DNA of 64,000 bases, from assembly GCF_035593265.1 (NCBI RefSeq), contig NZ_CP141614.1:2666001-2730000 (forward strand), given 5' to 3'. How positions within the stretch are numbered: position 1 is the first letter of the stretch; every line of letters starts with the position of its first letter. Shown piece by piece: positions 8,113 through 16,133 of the stretch. This DNA comes from Limnochorda sp. LNt. Its GTDB lineage: Bacteria > Bacillota > Limnochordia > Limnochordales > Geochordaceae. The notes below the pieces were generated by a model, which had not been told where the DNA came from, ran no database searches, and was given only the letters and a program-made list of their open reading frames with translations. The position numbers and the translations under genes were made by a program.

Positions 8113-9075
8113 TTGCGAGCCATGGTGATACGGGCCTTCGGCGGCCCCGAGGTCTTCGACCTCCAGGAGGTGCCCGACCCGACGCCCGGCCCGGGCGAGC
8201 TGCGGGTGCGGGTCGCGGCGAGCAGCGTCAACCCCGTCGACTACAAGATCCGCCGCAACGGCGCCTGGGCCGGCGTCCGGCCGCCCGCCATCATCGGCTA
8301 CGACGTCTCGGGTGTGGTGGATGCGGTGGGGCCTGGCGTCACGGAGTGGCGCCAGGGCGACGAGGTCTACTACACCCCCGAGATCTTCGGCGGCCGCCCC
8401 GGCAGCTACGCTCAGTACCACGTCGTCGACGCCGCCATCGTGGCCCGCAAGCCCCGCAACCTCGATCACGTGCAGGCGGCCGCCGTCCCTCTGGCCGGGG
8501 GCACGGCCTGGGACGCGCTGGTGGTGCGCGCCGGCGTCCGTGCCGGCGAGACCGTGCTGATCCACGGGGGCGCCGGCGGGGTGGGTCACTTCGCCGTGCA
8601 GATCGCCCGGGCCTCCGGCTGCCGGGTGCTGGCCACCTGCAGCCGGCGCAACCTCGACTTCGTGCGCGAGCTGGGTGCCGACGTGGCCATCGATTACGAG
8701 GCCGAGGACTTCGTGGAGCGGACCTTACGCGAGACGGACGGCCAGGGCGTCGACGTGGTCTTCGACACCGTCGGCGGTCCGCTCCTCGCCCGCAGCATCG
8801 AGGCGACCCGCCCCGGGGGCCGCCTGGTCAGCATCGTCTCGGCCGCCAGCTCCCTCGACGCCGCCCACCGCAAGAACCTCACGGTGCACTTCCTCTTCCT
8901 CCTGCGCGAGCGCCGCCGCCTCGACGCGCTGCGCTCGCTCATCGAGCGGGGGCTGCTCCGCCCGGTCGTCGACGAGGTGTTGCCCCTCGAGCAGGTGGCG
9001 CGTGCCCACGCCCGCCTGGAGAGCGGGCACGGGCGCGGCAAGATCGTGCTGGAGATCCCGAGCCGAGACCCGTGA
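8113..9075 (+). CDS. Zinc-independent quinone oxidoreductase (MDR family)
   Basis: About 320 residues. Starting at TTG 8113 gives the classic N-terminus MRAMVIRAFGGPEVFDLQEV; AGGGAGGGGG lies 8-9 bases upstream. It has the GroES-like domain, then a Rossmann domain with GGAGGVGHFAVQIARASGC near residue 155. Structural and catalytic zinc cysteines are absent, placing it with NADPH quinone oxidoreductase/zeta-crystallin-type MDR enzymes. Substrate unknown; it is followed 12 bases later by a sugar dehydrogenase gene and may share its transcript. Confidence 0.88.
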   Translation: MRAMVIRAFGGPEVFDLQEVPDPTPGPGELRVRVAASSVNPVDYKIRRNGAWAGVRPPAIIGYDVSGVVDAVGPGVTEWRQGDEVYYTPEIFGGRPGSYAQYHVVDAAIVARKPRNLDHVQAAAVPLAGGTAWDALVVRAGVRAGETVLIHGGAGGVGHFAVQIARASGCRVLATCSRRNLDFVRELGADVAIDYEAEDFVERTLRETDGQGVDVVFDTVGGPLLARSIEATRPGGRLVSIVSAASSLDAAHRKNLTVHFLFLLRERRRLDALRSLIERGLLRPVVDEVLPLEQVARAHARLESGHGRGKIVLEIPSRDP

Positions 9076-9087
9076 GGAGGGACGCCC

Positions 9088-10257
9088 ATGCGCAGGCGCG
9101 CCGTGGGGCTGGCGCCGCTGCTGGTCGCAGGCCTGCTGGCCTGGACCCGGCTCGCCGGCGCCCCCGCCGCCGACCCGCCGGCCCGTGAGGCGACCGTCAT
9201 CGGCGAGCGCTTCCTGCCGACCCCGCCAGGGGTGCGGGTCGAGACCTGGGTGAGCGGTCTCGAGGTGCCGTGGTCCCTGGTCTTCCTGCCCGACGGGCGG
9301 GCCCTGGTGAGCGAGCGGCGCGGCCGCATCCGTCTCATCGTGGACGGCCAGCTGCGCCCCGAGCCCTGGGCGATGCTGGAGGTGCGCCACCGGGGCGAGG
9401 GCGGGCTGATGGGGCTGGCCCTGCACCCCCGCTACCCGCAGGAGCCCTACGTCTACGCCATGATGACCGTGACGGCGGGCGGCGCCGCCCAAAACCGGGT
9501 CGTGCGCCTGCGGGATCGGAGCGAGCGGGGCGAGCTGGATCGGGTCATCATCGACGGCATCCCAGGCAGCGACGTCCACAACGGCGGCCGCATCGCCTTC
9601 GGCCCCGACGGGATGCTCTACGTCACCACGGGAGACGGGTCGCAAGGGGCCCGGGCACAGGACCCGGGCTCGCTGGCGGGCAAGGTGCTGCGCCTCGAGC
9701 CCGACGGCTCCATCCCCCCCGACAATCCGCTGGTCGGCAGGCGGGGCCGACCCGAGGTCTACACCTATGGCCACCGCAACCCGCAAGGGCTGGCGTGGCA
9801 TCCGCGCACGGGTGACCTCCTGGCCTCCGAGCACGGCCCGACGGGCGAGCGCGGGTGGCGTGGCCACGACGAGATCAACGTCCTGCTCCCCGGCGCCAAC
9901 TACGGATGGCCCGAGGTGATCGGCGCGCCGGGCGACGCGCGCTTCGTGGATCCCCTCGTCTACTGGGCGGCGGGCCTGCCGCCTGCCGGGATGACCTTCT
10001 GGAGCGACGACCTCTTCGTCGCCTCGCTGCGGGCGGGAGCCCTGGTGCGGCTGACGCTACGGCACGACGACGGCCGCTACGCCGTGACGAGCATCGAGCG
10101 GTGGTGGGCGAGCGGCCCTATGGAGGGGACGTACGGCCGGTTGCGCGACGCCGTGGTCGGGCCCGACGGGGCGCTGTACGTCCTGACCAGCAACCGGGAC
10201 GGCCGGGGTCGCCCTCGCCCCGGCGACGACCGCATCCTGCGGATCACGCGCCCCTGA
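9088..10257 (+). CDS. PQQ-dependent aldose sugar dehydrogenase family protein
   Basis: 389 residues with a signal peptide (GLAPLLVAGLLAWTRLAGAP). Beta-propeller motifs of the soluble glucose dehydrogenase/YliI family are clear: VPWSLVFLPDGRALVSERRG, GEGGLMGLALHP, NGGRIAFGPDGMLYVTTGDG, YGHRNPQGLAWHP and SEHGPTG. These enzymes oxidise aldoses outside the cytoplasm using PQQ; no PQQ biosynthesis genes are in the window, so cofactor use is by family only. ATG 9088 follows GGAGGG. Convergent with the heme O synthase gene. Confidence 0.85.
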   Translation: MRRRAVGLAPLLVAGLLAWTRLAGAPAADPPAREATVIGERFLPTPPGVRVETWVSGLEVPWSLVFLPDGRALVSERRGRIRLIVDGQLRPEPWAMLEVRHRGEGGLMGLALHPRYPQEPYVYAMMTVTAGGAAQNRVVRLRDRSERGELDRVIIDGIPGSDVHNGGRIAFGPDGMLYVTTGDGSQGARAQDPGSLAGKVLRLEPDGSIPPDNPLVGRRGRPEVYTYGHRNPQGLAWHPRTGDLLASEHGPTGERGWRGHDEINVLLPGANYGWPEVIGAPGDARFVDPLVYWAAGLPPAGMTFWSDDLFVASLRAGALVRLTLRHDDGRYAVTSIERWWASGPMEGTYGRLRDAVVGPDGALYVLTSNRDGRGRPRPGDDRILRITRP

Positions 10258-10293
10258 CCTCCCCACCCCGGGGGCGGCAGCAGCCGGCGGACG

Positions 10294-11238
10294 TCACGCC
10301 CGCTTGTCGACCAGGGCGATGGCGAAGATGACGGTCAGGTAGAAGAAAGAGTAGCGCAGCAGCCACCGCCCCCGGGTGCGCGCCTCGGCCGGCCCCCGCC
10401 GGGCCGCCCGTACGGCGGCCACGACGTAGACGGCACCCAGTACCAGAGCCGCGGCCAGGTAGACCCAGCCCGTCACGCCCAGCAGGTGCAGCGACACCGA
10501 CAGCCCCGTCATGACCGTGGCGTAGGCCGCGATCTGGTCGAGCGTGGCCTGCTCGCCGTGCACCACGACTACCATGGGAAGGCCCGCCCGCCGGTAGTCG
10601 TCGGCCACCAGCAGGCTCAGGGCGAAGAAGTGAAGAGGCTGCCAGACCACCATCATCGAGAAGAGCACGACCGCCGGCCACGCCAGGCTGCCCGTCGCCG
10701 CCGCCCATCCGATGAGAGGCGGGATGCCACCCGCCACGCCGCCCACCAGGGTATTCCACGGGGTGCGGCGCTTGAGCCATCGGGTGTAGACCAGGTCGTA
10801 GGCGACGATGCCCGCCACCGTCAGCCCCGCCGCCAGTGCGTTGACGGCCGCGGCCATGATGACGACCGACAGCAGCGCCAGCACGCCCCCATACGCCGCG
10901 GCGTGGCTCGCCGCCATGCGGCCCGACGCCAGGGGGCGGTCGACCGTGCGGCTCATCAGCGCATCCACGTCACGCTCCAGCAGCGCATTGAAGACGTGCG
11001 CGGCCGCCACAGCCAGGGCCGTACCCGCCAGGGTGGCGGCCACGCGCCCGCCAGGGACGGGCCCCGACGCCGCCAGGGCCAGGCCTACCCAGGCCGTCAG
11101 CGTGGAGGGGATCACGTGTTGCGGCTTGGTCACGACCAGGTAGTCGCGTAGCCGGATGGTCCTGTCCACCCACACGGCCGAACCGGTGCCCAACCGCGTC
11201 GCGTCTCCTTCCCCGGCTGCACCCGTCGGTGCCGCCAC
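10294..11238 (-). CDS. ctaB: Protoheme IX farnesyltransferase (heme O synthase)
   Basis: A UbiA-family prenyltransferase of about 314 residues with eight or nine TM helices. The prenyl-diphosphate motif NALLERDVDALMSRTVDRPL and the second motif YDLVYTRWLKRRTPWNTLVG are those of CtaB/CyoE, which farnesylates heme B for oxygen-reducing oxidases. No oxidase genes are nearby. The start is uncertain: GTG 11238 lacks a ribosome site; TTG 11193 has AAGGAG 11 bases upstream. Confidence 0.88.
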   Translation of the reverse strand: MAAPTGAAGEGDATRLGTGSAVWVDRTIRLRDYLVVTKPQHVIPSTLTAWVGLALAASGPVPGGRVAATLAGTALAVAAAHVFNALLERDVDALMSRTVDRPLASGRMAASHAAAYGGVLALLSVVIMAAAVNALAAGLTVAGIVAYDLVYTRWLKRRTPWNTLVGGVAGGIPPLIGWAAATGSLAWPAVVLFSMMVVWQPLHFFALSLLVADDYRRAGLPMVVVVHGEQATLDQIAAYATVMTGLSVSLHLLGVTGWVYLAAALVLGAVYVVAAVRAARRGPAEARTRGRWLLRYSFFYLTVIFAIALVDKRA

Positions 11239-11342
11239 CGAGCGCCGGTCAGGCGGCGCCTGCCGCAGTATACGGGTGCACGGGGTATGTTCGCCAGGTC
11301 AAATGTCCTGCGCGTGCAGGGCAGATGTCCTAAAGGAAACCT

Positions 11343-12101
11343 TCACCAGAAGTAGACGCACACCTGCCGCCCCTGGAGGGGCACGGTTTGAATGGGCATG
11401 TCGTACACCTCGTGCAGCACGTCCGGGCGGATCACCTCGGAGGCCGTGCCCGTCTGGACCACCCGGCCGGCCTTCATCGCGACGATCTCGTCGGAGTACG
11501 CCGCGGCGAAGTTGAGGTCGTGCAGCACCAGGACGATGGTCTTGCCCATCTCGTCAGCCATGCGGCGGATGCGCCGCATGATCTGCACCGCGTGGCGGAT
11601 GTCCAGGTTGTTGAGCGGCTCGTCCAGCAGGATGTAGTCGGTCTCCTGAGCCATCACCATGGCCAGCAGGGCACGCTGGCGCTCGCCGCCACTGAGCTGG
11701 TCCAGGTAGCGGTCCTGCAGCGGCTCCAGTTCCATCCAGCGCAGGGCTCGCTCGATGGGCTCCCGATCCCGCTCGGTCAGCCGCCCGCCGGAGTGGGGGA
11801 AGCGCCCGAAACCGACCAGGTCCCGCACCGTCAGGCGCAGCGACACGGTGGCGCTCTGCCGCAGCACGGCCAGCCGGCGCGCCAGCGCCTGGGTCTCCCA
11901 GCGTCCGATCTCCCGACCGTCGACGAGGACCTCGCCGCCGTCCTTGGGAATCAGGCGGCTGGCCACCGACAGCAGGGTGCTCTTGCCGGCGCCGTTGGGG
12001 CCGATGATGGAGGTGACTCGCCCCTCCCGGAAGGTCACCGAGACGTGATCCACCACCAGGCGCTGGCCGTAGCGCTTGCAGACGTCCCTCAGCTCGATCA
12101 T
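11343..12101 (-). CDS. Iron-siderophore ABC transporter ATPase
   Basis: 252 residues of the FepC/CeuD type: Walker A GPNGAGKS, signature LSGGERQR, Walker B YILLDEP, switch histidine in VLHDLNFAAAYSDEIVAMKA. ATG 12101 overlaps the permease stop by ATGA, so translation is coupled. It is the last gene of the importer operon read from the promoter near 15.05 kb and energises uptake of a ferric siderophore or similar chelate. Confidence 0.9.
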   Translation of the reverse strand: MIELRDVCKRYGQRLVVDHVSVTFREGRVTSIIGPNGAGKSTLLSVASRLIPKDGGEVLVDGREIGRWETQALARRLAVLRQSATVSLRLTVRDLVGFGRFPHSGGRLTERDREPIERALRWMELEPLQDRYLDQLSGGERQRALLAMVMAQETDYILLDEPLNNLDIRHAVQIMRRIRRMADEMGKTIVLVLHDLNFAAAYSDEIVAMKAGRVVQTGTASEVIRPDVLHEVYDMPIQTVPLQGRQVCVYFW

Positions 12102-13039
12102 GCCGGATGTTCCTTCAGGATGAGATGGAGGAAGTAGGCGCTGCCCGCCAGGTTGACGATGACGCTGACCGTGGTGGAGAAGCCCAGCACCCGTTCCACC
12201 ACCAGCACGGCCCCGGCCAGCGCCGCCACGCTGAGCAGCGTCGCCCCCGCCATCAGCACCGTGCGCCGGTAGGTGGCGAGCAGCTCCTGGGCCAGGTTGG
12301 CCATCAGCAGCCCCAGGAACGTGATGGGCCCCACCAGCGCCGTGGAGACGGCCACGAGGACGGAGACCGCCACCCACAGCCGCCGGGTCAGGGCCGGGTA
12401 GTCCACCCCCAGGTTGACGGCGTGGTCTCGCCCCAGCGCCAGCACGTCGAGGTAGCGTAGCGTCGGCAGCATCCAGATGGCCATCAGGAGCACCGCCCCG
12501 GCAGCGACTCCCAGGAGCTCCACCGGCACGTTGTTGAAGCCCGCGAACATGCGCCCCTGCACCACGAGAAACTCGTTGGGGTCGATGAGCATCTGCAGGA
12601 AGGAGACCAGGCTCTGGAAGAGCGTCCCCAGCACGATCCCCACCAGCAGGATGAAGTAGAGGTGGTGCTCGCCCCGCACCACGAAGAGCCGGTACAGGCC
12701 CAGGGCGAAGAGGAGCATCAGGGCCGAGGCGATGACGAAGTTGACCCGGGCGTCGGCCCAGGCCAGATGCGTCGCCCCCAGGAAGAAGACCGTGGCCGTC
12801 TGCGTCAGCAGGTACAGCGAGTCCATGCCGATGATGCTGGGCGCCAGGATGCGGTTGTGGGTCATGGTCTGGAAGATGATGGTGGCCGGCGCCACGCTGC
12901 TGGCCACCAGCGCCACGGCCGCCATCTTGACGACGCGGCGCGACAGGGCGTAGCTGCCCGTCAGGCCTACCAGCACGTAGACGGCGACGAGGGCCGCGGC
13001 CACCACGGCCACGGCCACGAGCCGCCCCCTAACCCGCAC
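12098..13039 (-). CDS. Iron-siderophore ABC permease (FecCD family, second subunit)
   Basis: 313 residues with about nine TM helices and FecCD features such as NLGVDYPALTRRLW and GPITFLGLLMANLAQELLAT. It resembles the CeuC/YclO subunit of heterodimeric catecholate-siderophore permeases. The 5' end overlaps the 3' end of the other permease gene by 11 bases and the 3' end overlaps the ATPase gene by 4. Confidence 0.88.
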   Translation of the reverse strand: MRVRGRLVAVAVVAAALVAVYVLVGLTGSYALSRRVVKMAAVALVASSVAPATIIFQTMTHNRILAPSIIGMDSLYLLTQTATVFFLGATHLAWADARVNFVIASALMLLFALGLYRLFVVRGEHHLYFILLVGIVLGTLFQSLVSFLQMLIDPNEFLVVQGRMFAGFNNVPVELLGVAAGAVLLMAIWMLPTLRYLDVLALGRDHAVNLGVDYPALTRRLWVAVSVLVAVSTALVGPITFLGLLMANLAQELLATYRRTVLMAGATLLSVAALAGAVLVVERVLGFSTTVSVIVNLAGSAYFLHLILKEHPA

Positions 13040-13982
13040 GGTAGCGGCTCCTCACCAGGAGCGCCAGGAAGGCCGCGCTCCCCAGGATCCCCATCACCAG
13101 CCCCACCGAAACCTCGTAGGGGAAGACGACGACCCTCCCGATGATGTCGCAGATCAGCACGAGCAGCGCGCCGAGCAAGGCGGTGTCGAGCAGGGCGTAG
13201 CGCATGTTGTCGCCCCGGTAGAGGCTGACCAGGTTGGGCACGATGAGGCCCAGGAACGGCAGCGACCCCACCGTCAGCACCACCACGGCCGAGACGCTGG
13301 CCACGATGGCCAGCCCCACGTGCACCACCCGCTGGTAGTCGATGCCCAGGCTGGTGGCGGCCTCGTCGCCCATGCCCGCGATGGTGAAGCGGTAGGCGTA
13401 GGCGTAGGCCAGCGCCACCAGCGGCACCACCAGGTAGAGCAGCTCGTAGCGCCCCCGCAGCACCGTCGAGAAGTCGCCGTGCAGCCACGCCACCAGGGTC
13501 TGCAGCAGGTTGTGGCGGTAGGCGATGTAGGTCGCCGCCGCGTTGATGACGTTGCCGAACATCAGCCCCACCAGGGGGATGAAGATGGGATCCCGCAGCT
13601 GCACCCGCCGGACGATGGCCATGAAGGCCAGGGCGGCCCCCAGCGCGAAGAGGAAGGCGATGGCGATGCGCTGCAGCATGCTGGAGGACCCGGCCAGCAG
13701 CACCGCCACCAGCACGCCCAGACGGGCGCCGTCCATGACCCCTGCCGTGGTGGGCGAGACGAAGCGATTGCGGGCCAGCTGTTGCATGATGAGACCGGCG
13801 ATGCTCAGACCGGCGCCCGCCAGCAGGATGCTGGCAAGCCGGGGCAGCCGGCTGGCCCAGACGATCTGCGCCTGCAGCGGCGTCAGCTCCCACAGGCTGG
13901 CCGGTGTGACGGGCACCACGCCGACGAAGATGGAGACCAGCGCCAGGCTCGCCAGGCCACCTGCCAGAAGCGCCGTCGCCAT
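13029..13982 (-). CDS. Iron-siderophore ABC permease (FecCD family, first subunit)
   Basis: 317 residues, FecCD family: RLPRLASILLAGAGLSIAGL followed by MQQLARNRFVSPTTAGVMDG is the conserved RLPR and NP(L/F)xxP-like region, here with NRFVSP. LGIDYQRV and GSLPFLGLIVPNLV follow. It resembles CeuB/YclN, pairing with the downstream permease. It starts 46 bases after the binding-protein gene. Confidence 0.9.
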   Translation of the reverse strand: MATALLAGGLASLALVSIFVGVVPVTPASLWELTPLQAQIVWASRLPRLASILLAGAGLSIAGLIMQQLARNRFVSPTTAGVMDGARLGVLVAVLLAGSSSMLQRIAIAFLFALGAALAFMAIVRRVQLRDPIFIPLVGLMFGNVINAAATYIAYRHNLLQTLVAWLHGDFSTVLRGRYELLYLVVPLVALAYAYAYRFTIAGMGDEAATSLGIDYQRVVHVGLAIVASVSAVVVLTVGSLPFLGLIVPNLVSLYRGDNMRYALLDTALLGALLVLICDIIGRVVVFPYEVSVGLVMGILGSAAFLALLVRSRYRAG

Positions 13983-14028
13983 CGATGGCTCCCCCGCTCC
14001 CCGCCGTGGTAGGGGCGGCCCCGGCGCC

Positions 14029-14949
14029 TCAGCGCAGGACCGCCGCGACGTCCGCGATCATCCGGGCGAAGGAGTCGAGCCCCCCGCCGGAGAGGTACCA
14101 GTAGCTCGGGTCGAGGTAGACGATCTGCCCCTCGCGGTAGGCCCGGGTGTGGCGGACCAGCTCGTTTTCGATGACCTGCCGGGCCGGCTGGGCACCGCCG
14201 CCGGCCACGACGGCGTCACGGTCGATGACCAAGAGGTAGTCCGGATCCTCCTGGAGGAGGAACTCGAAGGAGATGGGCTGGCCGTGGGTCGACACCTGGA
14301 TGTCGTCGTTGGCCGGCTCCAGCCCCAGCACGTCGTAGACGAAGCCGTAGCGGGAGCCGGGGCCGAAGGCGCTGAGACGCCCCGCCGTCACCAGCACGAC
14401 CAGCGCCGTCTTGCCGTGGGCCCGGGCCCTCACCCGCTCGATGCTCTGCCGGATCCGGCCCAGCTCGGCCTCGACCTGCTCCTGCTTGCCGAAGACGCGG
14501 CCGAGCAGGCGCATGTTGGACTCGAAGGAGGCGAGGTAGTCGGCCGTATCGATCCCCATGTAGATGGTGGGCGCAAGCCTGGACAGCTCGGCGTAGTGGC
14601 TCGACTGGCGTCCCGAGATGAAGATGACGTCGGGCCGCAGCACCTCGATGCGCTCGAAGTCGGGCTCCGTCAGGCTGCCGACGCTCGTGTAGCGGGCGTC
14701 GAGGTAGCGGGAGAGGTAGGCGGGCAAGGAGGCCTTGGGCACCCCCACGACGTCGACGCCCAGCCGCTCCAGCGAGTCGAGGACGCCCAGGTCGAAGGCC
14801 ACGACACGCTGGGGCGGCACCTCCAGACGGGTCGTGCCGAGGGCGTGCTGGATCTCGAGCATGCGTTCCTGGGCGACCGCGACTTGAGCGAACGCGGCCA
14901 CCATCACCAGACCACTCAAGAGCGCCGCGCGCAACATGGGTCGAGACAC
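14029..14949 (-). CDS. Siderophore ABC transporter substrate-binding protein
   Basis: 306 residues with a signal peptide (MLRAALLSGLVMVAAFAQVA) and a class III binding fold (PF01497): VVAFDLGVLDSLERLGVDVV, IEVLRPDVIFISGRQSSHYA, APTIYMG. It resembles CeuA/YclQ (catecholate siderophores). GTG 14949 is chosen over ATG 14955 because GGAGGG sits 6 bases upstream of the GTG but touches the ATG. No lipobox cysteine is seen, so it would be a soluble periplasmic protein, consistent with an outer membrane. Confidence 0.85.
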   Translation of the reverse strand: MSRPMLRAALLSGLVMVAAFAQVAVAQERMLEIQHALGTTRLEVPPQRVVAFDLGVLDSLERLGVDVVGVPKASLPAYLSRYLDARYTSVGSLTEPDFERIEVLRPDVIFISGRQSSHYAELSRLAPTIYMGIDTADYLASFESNMRLLGRVFGKQEQVEAELGRIRQSIERVRARAHGKTALVVLVTAGRLSAFGPGSRYGFVYDVLGLEPANDDIQVSTHGQPISFEFLLQEDPDYLLVIDRDAVVAGGGAQPARQVIENELVRHTRAYREGQIVYLDPSYWYLSGGGLDSFARMIADVAAVLR

Positions 14950-15043
14950 CCGCATCCCTCCGGGTATCGACTGGGATGGCCACCGCCCGACGTCGGCGAG
15001 GGGTTGACCCTCTTCATACGGTTGGCGCAGTTCTTGCCCCCTC

Positions 15044-15072
15044 ACGTTAACGCGAACAGTTAACCATGTCAA
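15044..15072 (-). promoter_or_regulatory. Promoter and operator of the siderophore importer operon
   Basis: On the minus strand a perfect -35 TTGACA (15067-15072), a 17-base spacer and -10 TAACGT (15044-15049). The spacer is filled by an inverted repeat, GTTAAC-7-GTTAAC (15046-15064, 19 bp), a good site for an iron-responsive repressor of the DtxR or Fur type by position and length. It does not match a classic Fur or DtxR box. Start site about 15037, leaving a leader of about 88 bases. Confidence 0.65.
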
Positions 15073-15099
15073 TAGTGTTCGTGGGAAAGTAACTCTCCG

Positions 15100-15119
15100 C
15101 AGGAAACCGTTCTTTCCTG
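15100..15119. promoter_or_regulatory. Inverted repeat upstream of the siderophore promoter
   Basis: CAGGAAA-ccgttc-TTTCCTG is a perfect 7-bp inverted repeat 28 bases upstream of the TTGACA box, between divergent genes. It could be an activator site or act on the plus-strand phosphoesterase. The rest of the 14950-15274 gap holds nothing else recognised. Confidence 0.35.
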
Positions 15120-15274
15120 GCATTCAATCTCATGAAGGTTCGCGCGCGGTCGAACGGGCGGCGGTGGCAGGACGCTGGCCGATCCGGGGCGAACGCACGC
15201 GGTGTCTGCCGGGCGGCCCACCCCCGGCAGCGTGCCCTACGTCGCCATGACGGAGACGAAGGAGCGTCCGACGG

Positions 15275-16090
15275 ATGGCTGCGACGTTGAGACTGGCCCT
15301 CGTCACCGACATCCACCACGGCCCCGACAAGCCGACCCGCCCGGGCAGCGTGGCGCCGGGGCTCTTGCGGCGCTTCGTCGAGGTGGTCAACGACGAGGTG
15401 CGCCCCGATCTGGTGGTCGATCTGGGCGACCGCATCGACAACGTGGACCCCGCCCAGGATGCTCGGCGAGACAGCGAGGTGCGCGCCATCCTCGGGGAGC
15501 TGCGGGCCCCGGTCGTGCACCTGCGAGGCAACCACGACCACCCTCGCCACACCGACGGCGGAGCGCCCGCCCCTCTCTCCCCGCCCGCTCCCCACCACGC
15601 CGGGCCTCGACGAATCCCCTCCGGCCAATGGACGCTCCTGGCGCTCGACACCTGCGACCCCGCACTCGGTGGCGTCGGCGGCTCGGTCTCGCCGCAGCAG
15701 GCCGAGACCTTCGAGCGGTGGCTCCAGGAGGGAGAGGGCCCGGTGGTGGTGCTGGCCCACCATCCCCTCGACGACCACGCCATCGACGGCAACCCGCTTT
15801 TCGCGCCGTTTCCCGAGTGGGCCTTCACCCGAGAGCGGGAGGCTTTGCGCGCTGCCATGGAGCGCAGCGGGCGGGTGGTCGCCGTCTTCAACGGTCACGT
15901 CCACTGGGGCGTCGTACGGGTCACGGGCGGGATCCCCTACGTCGCGGTGCCATCGTTTCTGGAGCGATGGCGCCCGGAGGGGCCCGTCCCGGGGGCGTAC
16001 GCGGTGGCGACGCTGGGGCCGGGGCGACGGGTACGGGTCGACTTTCGCACGCTCGAGGGCGGCATGACGCTGCGGCTGGAGCACGGCTAG
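15275..16090 (+). CDS. Calcineurin-like metallophosphoesterase
   Basis: 271 residues with the complete metallophosphoesterase set: D12-x-H14, GDRID (51-55), GNHD (85-88), LAHH and GHVHWG. These bind two metals and hydrolyse phosphomono- or diesters; the substrate is not predictable. No signal peptide, so cytoplasmic. ATG 15275 has AAGGAG 10 bases upstream. It precedes the GH3 gene by 43 bases on the same strand. Confidence 0.88.
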   Translation: MAATLRLALVTDIHHGPDKPTRPGSVAPGLLRRFVEVVNDEVRPDLVVDLGDRIDNVDPAQDARRDSEVRAILGELRAPVVHLRGNHDHPRHTDGGAPAPLSPPAPHHAGPRRIPSGQWTLLALDTCDPALGGVGGSVSPQQAETFERWLQEGEGPVVVLAHHPLDDHAIDGNPLFAPFPEWAFTREREALRAAMERSGRVVAVFNGHVHWGVVRVTGGIPYVAVPSFLERWRPEGPVPGAYAVATLGPGRRVRVDFRTLEGGMTLRLEHG

Positions 16091-16133
16091 AGCGCGGGGC
16101 CGGGCGGGGCCGCCGGCAAGGGAGGTCATCTCC

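Noticed and set aside
15044-15072. Classic Fur box
   Set aside because: The repeat GTTAAC-7-GTTAAC does not match the GATAATGATAATCATTATC pattern; it is reported only as a candidate iron-regulator site.
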